Origin: Gemmatimonas sp.
GTDB taxonomy: Bacteria > Gemmatimonadota > Gemmatimonadetes > Gemmatimonadales > Gemmatimonadaceae
DNA: 64,000 nucleotides
Direction of reading: 5' to 3'
NCBI GenBank assembly: GCA_011390805.1
Contig: JAABRT010000001.1
Coordinates: 62,001-126,000 of the forward strand
This document shows, piece after piece, positions 18,826 to 27,455 of the stretch. A program made the position numbers and the translations under genes. The notes beneath the pieces are model-generated. The model saw nothing but the letters and a program-made list of their open reading frames with translations. It had not been told where the DNA came from and made no database searches. The first letter of the stretch is position 1, and every line of letters begins with the position of its first letter.

Positions 18826-19758
18826 TTAGAACCCGATTTGCGATGTTGCGTCGCGGATAACGCGCGCGCTTTGGGACATCTGCTCCAGCTCCGACGGGTT
18901 CATGTCTGGTTCGAGCGTATGCGTTACGCCGGCCCGTCCCACCACGCGCTGCAGTGAAAGTGCAACATCATTGAATCCTGCGACCTTCGGTGTGCGCGCG
19001 CTCACCGTGAGCACCACACGTTCGTCGTCGCGTATTGCATCAACGATGCGCGCAATACCGGCCGCCACGCCAAACGATGTAAAACCCTTACCCTCCAGAA
19101 TGCGATAGCCGGCCCGTCGCACATCCTGATCAATGCGGTCGCGTACTTCTTTTGTCAGTGGTCGCGACAGCTGTTCAGACACTTCGCTCAGCGGCAACCC
19201 GCCAACGCGTGCGCTTGACCATGCCAACACCTCGCTGTCGCCGTGTTCACCCAGCACGTAGGCTTGCACCGACGCCGATGCAATGCCCAGATGGGCGCTC
19301 AGCTGCGCACGAAACCTGAGTGTGTCAAGCAGCGTGCCCGACCCGATCACACGCCCCGCGGGCAGCCCCGATACCACCGTGGTCACGTGTGTCATGACGT
19401 CCACCGGGTTACTCGCCACAATGAGAATGGCATCGGGCGCAGCTTCCATCACCTGCGGCACAACTTTTCTGAAAATGTCGGTGCTCTGTTGCAGAATCGA
19501 CAAACGATTCTGTCCCGGCTCAATGCTCGGGCCGCACGCCAACACGACAATATCAAAGTTGCGCATGGCCGAGATCTCACCACCCGTTACGCGCACCGGA
19601 AACGCGACAGGGACAGCGTGGGCCACATCCTCTGCCTGCGCCGCTGCACGCGCAGCATTCACATCCGACAGCACAATCTCGGTGGCGCTCCCGCGCAAGG
19701 TGAGTGCGTACGCGGTCGTGCTGCCTACATGTCCTGCTCCAACAATTCCAACTTTCAT
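18826..19758 (-). CDS. LDH/MDH-family 2-hydroxyacid dehydrogenase with atypical substrate loop
   Basis: A 310-residue NAD-dependent dehydrogenase. It has the Rossmann loop VGIVGAGHVGS, VASNPVDVMTH, RVIGSGTLLDTLRFR (the Asp/Arg pair) and the active-site His in VLGEHGDSE. The fold and order are those of L-lactate/malate dehydrogenase. In the mobile substrate loop the sequence is GPSIEPGQNR. By eye the Ile falls where LDH has Gln102 and MDH has Arg102, so neither lactate nor malate can be assigned. The ATG at 19758 gives the expected N-terminus directly before the first strand; the longer reading adds 34 residues without similarity. Confidence 0.85.
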   Translation of the reverse strand: MKVGIVGAGHVGSTTAYALTLRGSATEIVLSDVNAARAAAQAEDVAHAVPVAFPVRVTGGEISAMRNFDIVVLACGPSIEPGQNRLSILQQSTDIFRKVVPQVMEAAPDAILIVASNPVDVMTHVTTVVSGLPAGRVIGSGTLLDTLRFRAQLSAHLGIASASVQAYVLGEHGDSEVLAWSSARVGGLPLSEVSEQLSRPLTKEVRDRIDQDVRRAGYRILEGKGFTSFGVAAGIARIVDAIRDDERVVLTVSARTPKVAGFNDVALSLQRVVGRAGVTHTLEPDMNPSELEQMSQSARVIRDATSQIGF

Positions 19759-19964
19759 GGTCTCACATTTTTCCGGGAGAGTGTCACAGTGCGCAACTGA
19801 TACATAAAAAGCTAACCCGTTCAGCGTCACGATTCTTGACGTTGTTGCGGTCAGCGCCACATGTTGACGTCGCTAGCTAGGACGGATCTCTCTCGTCCGG
19901 CCACACGATTTGTGCGTCGCAGCGACACTCCCAAGTCGGCGCTCCTTCCCGCACTCTCCCACTT

Positions 19965-20987
19965 GTGCACACATCTCACGCAGTTCCGGCCAAGGCGCCA
20001 CCCACGCAATCCACGCGACTTCGCGTACCGCGCGCACCGCACGCGTTTGCTTGTACCGCTTCGTTGCTTGCTGCTGTGCTCGTTACCGCATGCGGTAGCA
20101 GCATACGCCCCAGCAGCACACCAACGCCCTCAGCCGCAGACTCTGCTGCTCTGGCCGCCGAACGGTCTACCGGAGCGCTGAACCGGCGTGCGCTGGGTGT
20201 TCCGCCATTCGCGGTGCGCGGCACCGACAGCAAACTCACCCCGCTGAGCTACGCGCTGGCGGATCTTATTACAACCGATCTCGCGCGCAGTGGCCAGCTC
20301 ACGCTTGTTGAGCGTACCCGGCTTGGTGATGTGCTGCGTGAACTCGACCTGGCCGCCTCGGGACGTGTGGACTCTGCTACGGCCCCGCGCGTTGGTCGGC
20401 TGGTAAGTGCGCGCCGCCTGGTGATCGGTTCGCTCGATGAGCTGCCGAACGACGGCGGTCTGCGCATGGGTGTGCGGCTGGCCGATGTGGAGCGCGGCAC
20501 GGTGGAACAGGCCATCGATGCCACGGCACCGCTCGTCGATATCCTCGACGCACAGAAAGCGCTGGTGTTTCGCATTCTCACCTCGTTGGGTGTGACGCTC
20601 ACACCCGCTGAACGTGCGGCCATCGAACAACGTCCCACCAATAACGTCACGGCACTGCTGGCCTACGGAGAGGGCATTAAAGCCGAGTACGCGGGCGACT
20701 ACCGCACCGCCGCCTCGCAGTACCGGCGCGCGCAACGTCTTGATGCGTCGTTCGTAAGCGCGGGTGTGCGGGCGCGCGAAGTGCGCGCGCGCTCAGAAAC
20801 CGGTACCACCGCGCCCATTGCCATACCCGGACTGCGATCGCGTGAAGCCGCGGTTGGCAACGCGCTCGACGGCGTGAATCGACCGTTGAGTCAGATCACC
20901 ACCGTGCTGCGCAACACCGGCGGCGCCGCCGACCCCGGATTTCCCACCACCGCTGCGATCGTGCTGATCACGGTAACCCGCCCATGA
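19965..20987 (+). CDS. CsgG/FlgO-like lipoprotein
   Basis: A 340-residue protein with a long N-region and a lipobox (LLAAVLVTAC), so probably lipid-anchored to the outer membrane facing the periplasm. The middle resembles the CsgG-type domain: GVPPFAVRG, ADLITTDLARSGQLTLVERTRL, then LAASGRVDSATAPRVGRLVSAR. A helical, possibly TPR-like, tail follows (YRTAASQYRRAQRLDASFVS). It uses GTG at 19965. The last bases overlap the start of the next gene (ATGA at 20984), so it is coupled to the barrel protein downstream. It shares its core with the minus-strand protein at 24747-25466. Confidence 0.72.
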   Translation: MHTSHAVPAKAPPTQSTRLRVPRAPHAFACTASLLAAVLVTACGSSIRPSSTPTPSAADSAALAAERSTGALNRRALGVPPFAVRGTDSKLTPLSYALADLITTDLARSGQLTLVERTRLGDVLRELDLAASGRVDSATAPRVGRLVSARRLVIGSLDELPNDGGLRMGVRLADVERGTVEQAIDATAPLVDILDAQKALVFRILTSLGVTLTPAERAAIEQRPTNNVTALLAYGEGIKAEYAGDYRTAASQYRRAQRLDASFVSAGVRAREVRARSETGTTAPIAIPGLRSREAAVGNALDGVNRPLSQITTVLRNTGGAADPGFPTTAAIVLITVTRP

Positions 20988-22201
20988 GCGCGCGCCGATT
21001 TCTCATTGCCGGCGCCGCTGCGCTGTGCATCGCGGGCACCGCTTCGGCCCAGGATCGCCTGGTTGGTTTACGCGCACTCAGCGGCGGTGGCGTGTTTGAA
21101 CGCATTGAGTTCGCCGACGGCGGACTGCTGCAGTCACCGCTGGTAGGACAGGATTCACTGCGCATCACCTCAGCCACGCAGATTTCGTTTCCCGTAGCCG
21201 CCTCCATGCCGCTCGGACGCAGTTGGACGGTAGACATCACCACCGTCTATTCGTCCGGCGAGGTAGGGTTCACGTCGGGCAACTCCAACACAGCCGGCAC
21301 CGCGACCCTTTCGGGGCTGAGTGACGTCCGCGTACGCACAACCGGACGGTTTTTCAACGACGGACTGATTTTCACCGCCGGACTGAACGCACCCACCGGC
21401 AAAACCGAGCTGAGTGCGCTCGAACTCACCGCGGTGCGCGTGCTCTCGGCACCGGCACTCGCACTTGGTGCGTCACCAATCGGTGCGGGACCCAGTGGAA
21501 CCGTCGGGTTGCTTTCGGCGCGCTCCCTCGGACCGTGGGCTGTCGCGGCCGGCGTCGCCTATGAACATCGGGGCAGCTATCAGCCGGTGGCCGCACTCGT
21601 TGCCGGTGCCCCCAGCGCCGACTTTCAGCCCGGCGGCGTGATTCGCGCCTCACTTGGCCTCGATCGACTCATCGGGAACAACCGGTTGTCGATCACAGCG
21701 GCCGGCGATTTTTTCCAGACTGATGAACTGCGGGCGCCATCAGGCTCCGCCCCCATCGCACAGGTGCGACTGGGCCCCGTGTTCTCCGCCGACGCGCAAC
21801 TGCAGCTCGGCGTGCCGCGGGTACGCGACTTTGTACTGTGGACGGCGGCGCGCTATCGCTCCAACTTCTCGCGCGACGACATCACCGTCGACAACTCCAG
21901 CGGTACGTATTTTGACGGCGGCCTGCGCACCACCGTGCCTGTCGCCCGCTCTACTGATGTGATTTTCGCGGTGGACGGACGCTTTCACAGCGGTCTGGAA
22001 ATCGACGAAGGACTCCCGACGTCAGGTGTGACCAGCGGTTCGGCAACGCTTGGATTTTCGCAGCGCATCGGCATGCTTGCCTTCCAGCCGTTTGCCCGCG
22101 GCACGCTGGGATCGGTGAACGCCAGAGGAAACGCGCGAGACAGCCAGCAGGCAAACTTCACTGGCGTGTCTCTTGGTCTCGTCATCATTTCCCGTTTCTG
22201 A
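20984..22201 (+). CDS. Outer-membrane beta-barrel protein, unknown substrate
   Basis: A 405-residue protein with a cleavable signal peptide (MSARRFLIAGAAALCIAG, then ASAQ) and a chain of alternating, amphipathic strands. It ends in Phe (IISRF), as outer-membrane barrels do. No plug or enzymatic motif is seen. Its start overlaps the stop of the CsgG-like lipoprotein and it is followed after 11 bp by the InlB-repeat lipoprotein, so the three are one operon and may act together at the outer membrane. Confidence 0.7.
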   Translation: MSARRFLIAGAAALCIAGTASAQDRLVGLRALSGGGVFERIEFADGGLLQSPLVGQDSLRITSATQISFPVAASMPLGRSWTVDITTVYSSGEVGFTSGNSNTAGTATLSGLSDVRVRTTGRFFNDGLIFTAGLNAPTGKTELSALELTAVRVLSAPALALGASPIGAGPSGTVGLLSARSLGPWAVAAGVAYEHRGSYQPVAALVAGAPSADFQPGGVIRASLGLDRLIGNNRLSITAAGDFFQTDELRAPSGSAPIAQVRLGPVFSADAQLQLGVPRVRDFVLWTAARYRSNFSRDDITVDNSSGTYFDGGLRTTVPVARSTDVIFAVDGRFHSGLEIDEGLPTSGVTSGSATLGFSQRIGMLAFQPFARGTLGSVNARGNARDSQQANFTGVSLGLVIISRF

Positions 22202-22212
22202 GGCCGCCCGAC

Positions 22213-24681
22213 ATGCGTACAACTCATTCTGGTTTGCGGCGTCTGGCCGCGGCCGCTTTGCTTTTCACGCTCGCCGCCTGCGGATCCATTGGCGATATGC
22301 TGTCGCCGGGCAAGCCGGCTGGCGATGCGTTGCCGGCCAAACTGGCCCTCAACGCCATCATTCCCCGCTTTCAGCAGTCGAGCTTCTCGCGACTTGAACT
22401 GCGGGTCATCACCTCATACCTGCGCGAAGATCAATCGGAACGTCCACTCGGTACACAAACCATTGCCTTGACCGGTGCCACCACACAAACGGTTCCGGTG
22501 AGTCTCGAGCTCGGTCCCTGCCTCACCGACCCGGATCGATCGGGGGCCGCCACCAACCCTGATGCCTGTTTTGTTCGACTGGAGCTCATTTTGCTGGGCG
22601 ACGGGCGTGAACTCGACAGAGTCCAGTTGCTCGGCCTGCGTCTGACACCGGGCGCGACCACTGCGGTGCCGCAAACAGTGGAGCTGTTCGAGGTGGCGTC
22701 GGTGGAGATCAGTGTGGCGGGGCAATCCGCTCCGATTCCCGCTACCGGCGTATCCGTTGAAGCCGGCACCACCGTCGCGCTGGCGGCCCGGGCACTCGAC
22801 GCCACCAATCAGCCGGTTGCCGGCCGAGACGTCACCTGGAGCTCAAGCAACAGTGCCGTCGCGTCGGTGTCCGCAACCGGCGTGGTCACCGCCGCGGCGG
22901 CCGGTCAGGCAACCATTTCGGCCTCCATCGGCGGACGCACCACATCGGTGAACTTTACGGTCCGACCGCCCGTGCGCCGTCTCTCGGTAACCGCAACGCC
23001 TGGAAGCGGTGCAGGACGCATTGTGTCGGTTCCTGCGGGGATCGATTGCGCCATCAACGCCGGTGTCGCCACCGGTATTTGTGCGTTCGATTTCCAGAAC
23101 GGCGCCAGCGTCACGCTCACGGCGAGCTTCTCGCCACTCACCGCACGCTTTGCCGGCTGGACCGGCGCCTGCCTTTCCAACGGACAGGGCAGCAGCTGCC
23201 AGCTGGTCATGGACCAACCGCGTGCGACAGGCGCGTCCTTCACTTCGCTCACGCCGGTCACGGTGCAGGGTTCAGGTAGCGGCGTGATCATCAACAGCAG
23301 CCCGGTGGAGGGCATTGCCTGCACGTTGGGAAGTCCGCCGTCGGGCGCGTGCACCTTTGGCTTCGTCTCAGGGCAAACGATTGTGCTCACCGCGCAGGAA
23401 ATCACACTCGCCCGCGTCGATGGTTGGGTTGGCTGTGATGCCGTCACGCGCACAAGCTGTACGCTGTCGCTCGCCGGCGTGTCACGCAGCGTATCCGTGC
23501 TGGTGGTCCCGCCGCGTGTTCTGCTGGGTGCACCGCGCGGTAACGGCAACGGAATCGTGACCTCGCCCGCCGCCGGCAGCTCTGCTGACGCACTCGGCTT
23601 GTCATGTGCGCAACCGGCGTCCGATGGCGAAGGACGCTGCGAATCATCCTACCCGTTCCCGAGCAGCGTGACCGTGACCGCCACGCCGGCTTCCGGCAGT
23701 CGCTTTGTGCGATGGGAGGGCGGCGGCTGCGAAAACCGCAGCACGCCGCAGTGCGTGGTCAACCTGACCAACCGTGACGTCGTGCAAACGGAGCTGTTTG
23801 CCGTGTTTGAAGTGGCGGCTCCGCTTACCATTGATCTCTCGGGCACCGGCGGCGGTAACGTGTTTGTGAACGGCGCACCGGCGTGCGCACTGGGCTTCGT
23901 GCAGCCAACCAACCGGTGCGTGCTGAACTTTGATGCCGGTGCCACCGTGACGCTTACAGCATCACCGTTGCTTAGTGGGCAGTTCCTGGGCTTTGGCGGC
24001 GCCTGTCCCACCGGCAGCAGCAGCTGTACGCTCACGCTCACCGGACCGACCACGGTCACCGGCGCTTTTGCTGCGCAATCACCCACGGTTGACGTAACCA
24101 TTGCGGTGGCCGGTGCGGGCAGCGGCGCAGGTTACGTGGTAAGCGGCAACGAAGACATCGCCTGCGACATTATCGGTTCAACGCTGCTGGGTCCGCGCTG
24201 CAGCACCACGATCGATCGCGGTACGAGCATCACATTGTCAGCGTTTGACGACATTGCGATTGTCACCAGCGGATTGAACGTGTTCCGTCGTTGGGGTGCC
24301 AACTCGCCGTGTCCGCTGAGCCCGGAGCCTGAGTGCACGTTTACGCCAACGGAAAACAACACCGTCGTAGAAGTCGAGTTTGTACCAGCCGTCAGCATCG
24401 CACTGTCCCTGTTTGGCGATGCGGGCGGCCAGATTTCGCTGAGCGTGCCTGGCTACCGCTCCATCCCGGGGTGCGCCTTCAACCCCAACCAGAGCAGCGT
24501 GGAATGTGAGTTCTTTGTGCCGCTCGGCAGCAACGTCACCCTCACGGCGATTCCGGAAAGCGGCGCGATAGCCAGCTTCTCATCGGTCGCGTTCTGTTCG
24601 GTGAGCGGAAACAGTTGCACCTTCATCGCGCAGAACGACGAGTCAGGAGCGATCGTCTTCCTTGGACAGGACGACGATTAA
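22213..24681 (+). CDS. Large lipoprotein with Big2 and six divergent InlB B-repeat-like units
   Basis: An 822-residue lipoprotein (LLFTLAACGS lipobox). Residues ~162-254 form a bacterial Ig-like (Big2) domain with DVTWSSSNSAVASVSATG. From about 256, 349, 435, 537, 625 and 726 start six units with the pattern GxGxI(x)n-C-(x)n-C-F-(x)n-VTLTA-(x)n-F-GW-(x)n-C-(x)n-C, like divergent InlB B-repeats. Most units contain paired Cys residues, so disulfides are likely. Presumably it is exposed in the periplasm or on the cell surface as an adhesin or stalk. It is third in the operon after the CsgG-like lipoprotein and the barrel. Confidence 0.75.
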   Translation: MRTTHSGLRRLAAAALLFTLAACGSIGDMLSPGKPAGDALPAKLALNAIIPRFQQSSFSRLELRVITSYLREDQSERPLGTQTIALTGATTQTVPVSLELGPCLTDPDRSGAATNPDACFVRLELILLGDGRELDRVQLLGLRLTPGATTAVPQTVELFEVASVEISVAGQSAPIPATGVSVEAGTTVALAARALDATNQPVAGRDVTWSSSNSAVASVSATGVVTAAAAGQATISASIGGRTTSVNFTVRPPVRRLSVTATPGSGAGRIVSVPAGIDCAINAGVATGICAFDFQNGASVTLTASFSPLTARFAGWTGACLSNGQGSSCQLVMDQPRATGASFTSLTPVTVQGSGSGVIINSSPVEGIACTLGSPPSGACTFGFVSGQTIVLTAQEITLARVDGWVGCDAVTRTSCTLSLAGVSRSVSVLVVPPRVLLGAPRGNGNGIVTSPAAGSSADALGLSCAQPASDGEGRCESSYPFPSSVTVTATPASGSRFVRWEGGGCENRSTPQCVVNLTNRDVVQTELFAVFEVAAPLTIDLSGTGGGNVFVNGAPACALGFVQPTNRCVLNFDAGATVTLTASPLLSGQFLGFGGACPTGSSSCTLTLTGPTTVTGAFAAQSPTVDVTIAVAGAGSGAGYVVSGNEDIACDIIGSTLLGPRCSTTIDRGTSITLSAFDDIAIVTSGLNVFRRWGANSPCPLSPEPECTFTPTENNTVVEVEFVPAVSIALSLFGDAGGQISLSVPGYRSIPGCAFNPNQSSVECEFFVPLGSNVTLTAIPESGAIASFSSVAFCSVSGNSCTFIAQNDESGAIVFLGQDDD

Positions 24682-24732
24682 CCCGGGCGCTAAAGTCGAC
24701 GTGATTTGATCCTGGCGTTATTTGCGAGTCGC

Positions 24733-24763
24733 GGACGCCGGAGCAGTTACTGCTCCGGCGTTC
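24733..24763. terminator. Near-perfect inverted repeat between convergent genes
   Basis: Arms acgccggagcag (24735-24746) and ctgctccggcgt (24750-24761) are exact complements around a 3-base loop. One G-T and one G-C pair extend the stem to 14 bp. The loop TTA is the complement of the TAA stop of the minus-strand CsgG-like gene, so the stem includes its last codons. No T-run follows on either strand, so it may be a Rho-assisted or bidirectional terminator or an mRNA-protecting hairpin. Confidence 0.55.
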
Positions 24764-25466
24764 CGCGCTCCAGGGTGGCCAACAACACCTTGGCACGCTC
24801 GAAATCCGGATTGGCATCAATCGCCTGCTTATACAGCGCCACCGCTTCCGGCACGTTTTTGCGATCCTGCTCTTCAATCGCGCGACTCAGGAGCAGCATG
24901 GCGCGGAACTGATTGGGGTTCTTTCCGCCGGCATCAGAAAACTTCGACGCGTTGGCCGGACGCGGGGGAAGCTTGAGCCCCGAGTTGATCTTGGTGCCCA
25001 GCTGGCTGATAAGCCCGATCAGCTTGTCCGCTTTGCCCTCGATGGTCTCCACATATTCCACTTCAGACGTCTCGGTGTTCACCGCCCGCACGTCAATGCG
25101 CATGTTCTCGCGCGGATCGATAATGAACGTGCCCAGCAGCATGTGGCGCGCGCCCAGAATCTTGCCCACCCGCACCGCTGTTTCCGCATCTACGCGACCT
25201 GATGCCGAAAGGTCCTGCTCCTCGAGCAACTGCTGCAAACGGTCACGCTCGACCACACGAATGGTGGGGTTGCGCGAGAGCTCGGTGATGAGCACCTCGG
25301 CCATGCCTTTGCTCAACGGGGCATAATCAGCGTTGCCCATGAGCGCGCTGTTCGTGAAGTACATGACAGCAACGGTTGGTTTGGCCGCGTCCTGCGCTAC
25401 GGCGGGTGCCGACACAACCACTGTTGCCAGCGCGAATGCAGCCACGATTGAGTTCAACGTCTTCAT
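24747..25466 (-). CDS. Periplasmic CsgG-like protein with C-terminal TPR-like helices
   Basis: A 239-residue protein with a signal peptide (ALATVVVSAPAVAQ) and no lipobox Cys. A CsgG-type domain follows (VAVMYFTNSAL, LITELSRNPTIRVVERDRL, LSASGRVDAETAVRVGKILGARHMLLG). A short helical repeat (KNVPEAVALYKQAIDANPDFERA) resembles a TPR. The ATG at 25466 is preferred because it follows a TGGAG ribosome binding site; longer readings add an unrelated 33-residue tail. It is divergent from the Ser/Thr kinase gene and homologous to the lipoprotein at 19965-20987. Confidence 0.75.
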   Translation of the reverse strand: MKTLNSIVAAFALATVVVSAPAVAQDAAKPTVAVMYFTNSALMGNADYAPLSKGMAEVLITELSRNPTIRVVERDRLQQLLEEQDLSASGRVDAETAVRVGKILGARHMLLGTFIIDPRENMRIDVRAVNTETSEVEYVETIEGKADKLIGLISQLGTKINSGLKLPPRPANASKFSDAGGKNPNQFRAMLLLSRAIEEQDRKNVPEAVALYKQAIDANPDFERAKVLLATLERGTPEQ

Positions 25467-25631
25467 AAACCATTTTCTCCAGTAAGCAGCGGCGACTGCA
25501 ACGGCAGTCTTCATGTCACATCCCTCGGTCTGCATAAAGCGACAAGCAAGCCGAAAGAACGTCACTCAGATTCGCACACGGTGCAATAGTACGCCGAGTT
25601 GCGGTCTGTGCCTGCTCCCTACCCCTGCGCC

Positions 25632-27431
25632 ATGCCCAAGGTCTGTCCCGTCTGCGAAGCATCGTTTCCCGATGCCACCATGTTCTGCCCCACCGACGGC
25701 TCCACCTTGCGGGCGGCCGAGGTCGATGGTGATCTCATCGGCTCGGTAATTGCCGATCGCTACCTGGTTACCGATCTGCTGGGTGAAGGCGGGATGGGCA
25801 AGGTGTATCTGGCCCGACACGTTCGCCTGCCGCAGCAGGCCGCAATCAAGGTGTTGCGTCCGGCCATGCTGCGCGACCCGGCAGCCGTGGCCCGCTTTAA
25901 GCGTGAAGCGGCCAACGCCAGTCGCATTGAGCATGAGCGCATCGCGCGCGTTTTTGACTTCGGGGAATCGTCCGACGGCACCGTCTATCTGGCCATGGAG
26001 TTCGTGCCCGGGCGCACCCTCAAGCGCATCATCACCGCAGACGGTGCGCTGACTCCGGAACGCGCCTCTACCATCACACGGCAGATCAGCGAAGCGCTTG
26101 ATGCCGCCCACCGGCTCGGCATCGTGCATCGCGATCTCAAGCCTGACAATGTCATGGTGATTGAGGACGCGGAAGTCGGAGACCGCTGCAAGGTGGTGGA
26201 TTTCGGGATCGCCAAAGCTGTGGGTGGCGACGCGGGAGAAGCGGGCTTAACAAAAACCGGCTTCATCGTGGGCACGCCCGAGTTCATGAGCCCGGAGCAG
26301 TTGCTCGGAGAAAACGTAGATCATCGAAGTGATGTGTACGCGCTCGCGCTGCTGGCTTTTCAATGCCTCACCGGGGCACTGCCGTTTGACTCCACCACGC
26401 CTGAGCGCGCGATGACGGCCCGGCTGGTTGAGAAGCCCAGAACGCTTGACGCGGTTCACCCGCGTACCGCGTGGCCCGCGTCAGTGCAGGCAGTGTTTGA
26501 TCGAGGGCTGGCCAAAAGCGCCGCCGATCGGTACCCAAGCGCTGGTGCGTTCGCGAAGGATCTGGCCTCGGCGATCGCGTCGTGGAACGCGGGCCCGGCC
26601 AGCGCGCCGTCAGCGCCGCCGGCCGAGGCAAAGCCGCTGAGCTCACCCGTCGCCTCATCAGCGATTGCGGGTGGCGCGCCTTATTCATCGCCCGCAACTT
26701 CCGGAAAAACCGAAGAAAATAGCACCAGCAACAAGACTTCAAAAAGCCAGTTACCGCTCATCGGTGGCGGTATAGCGGCAATTGTGGGGATAGCGGCGCT
26801 GGTCTTTGTGCTTACGCGTCCTGACGCGACAAATCAAAACGACACAGTCTCACAGCCCGCCGAAATGCCCTCCGGGAGCGAAGCGATCGCACCTCAAGTG
26901 ATTTCTCAAGGGCAAGACACAGATCAGATTCAAGCACCTGTAGGCGACACACAAGAGCCACAACTGGAACTTAATAAAGACAGAGAGACGGCAAACGCTG
27001 CGGCCGGTTCCGCTTCGGGAAATCAGGCTAACGTTGGCTCGCAACCTCGGACCAGCGGTGCCAGCGCCGACACTCCTCAAGCCGGCAGCAGTTCGTCCAG
27101 CACCGCCTCTACCGCAACCGGCAGCACCGAATCCAACGCCGCCGCCCGGGCCAGAGTCACGCTCGACAGCATCAGGCGGGCCATTGATCCGCTCACCGCC
27201 ACGCCAGCCCAGGCGCGCGAGGGGGTGGCTGCGCTGCGTGTGCTCATGCCTCGCCTGGGATCGGCCGAAGACAGCGCCTGGGCCTTCCTGCGGCAGGCCG
27301 AAGCGCACTTCATCATGAACGATGCACGGTCCGCTTGTGTCGCACTCAAGGCCGCACGACCCCTGCTTCGGACCGCCGGACAGCGGGATATCATGGCGCT
27401 CATGAGCGGCTCCATCAGCGACGATTGCTGA
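25632..27431 (+). CDS. Membrane Ser/Thr protein kinase with N-terminal zinc ribbon
   Basis: A 599-residue protein. Residues 5-23 form a zinc ribbon (CPVCEAS, FCPTDG). The kinase domain has the glycine loop GEGGMGKV (51-58), Lys73 in AIKVL, HRDLKPDN (from 166) and DFG (190-192), and is intact. A Pro/Ala/Ser linker leads to a single membrane helix (about 374-394), a low-complexity segment, and a C-terminal helical TPR-like domain outside. The ATG at 25632 places the ribbon at the N-terminus. It lies next to, and converges with, tssM. That suggests a PpkA-like role in controlling the secretion machine, but no PppA phosphatase or FHA protein is seen in this window. Confidence 0.88.
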   Translation: MPKVCPVCEASFPDATMFCPTDGSTLRAAEVDGDLIGSVIADRYLVTDLLGEGGMGKVYLARHVRLPQQAAIKVLRPAMLRDPAAVARFKREAANASRIEHERIARVFDFGESSDGTVYLAMEFVPGRTLKRIITADGALTPERASTITRQISEALDAAHRLGIVHRDLKPDNVMVIEDAEVGDRCKVVDFGIAKAVGGDAGEAGLTKTGFIVGTPEFMSPEQLLGENVDHRSDVYALALLAFQCLTGALPFDSTTPERAMTARLVEKPRTLDAVHPRTAWPASVQAVFDRGLAKSAADRYPSAGAFAKDLASAIASWNAGPASAPSAPPAEAKPLSSPVASSAIAGGAPYSSPATSGKTEENSTSNKTSKSQLPLIGGGIAAIVGIAALVFVLTRPDATNQNDTVSQPAEMPSGSEAIAPQVISQGQDTDQIQAPVGDTQEPQLELNKDRETANAAAGSASGNQANVGSQPRTSGASADTPQAGSSSSSTASTATGSTESNAAARARVTLDSIRRAIDPLTATPAQAREGVAALRVLMPRLGSAEDSAWAFLRQAEAHFIMNDARSACVALKAARPLLRTAGQRDIMALMSGSISDDC

Positions 27432-27455
27432 TGGTCACGCGCTGCCGCTCACGCG

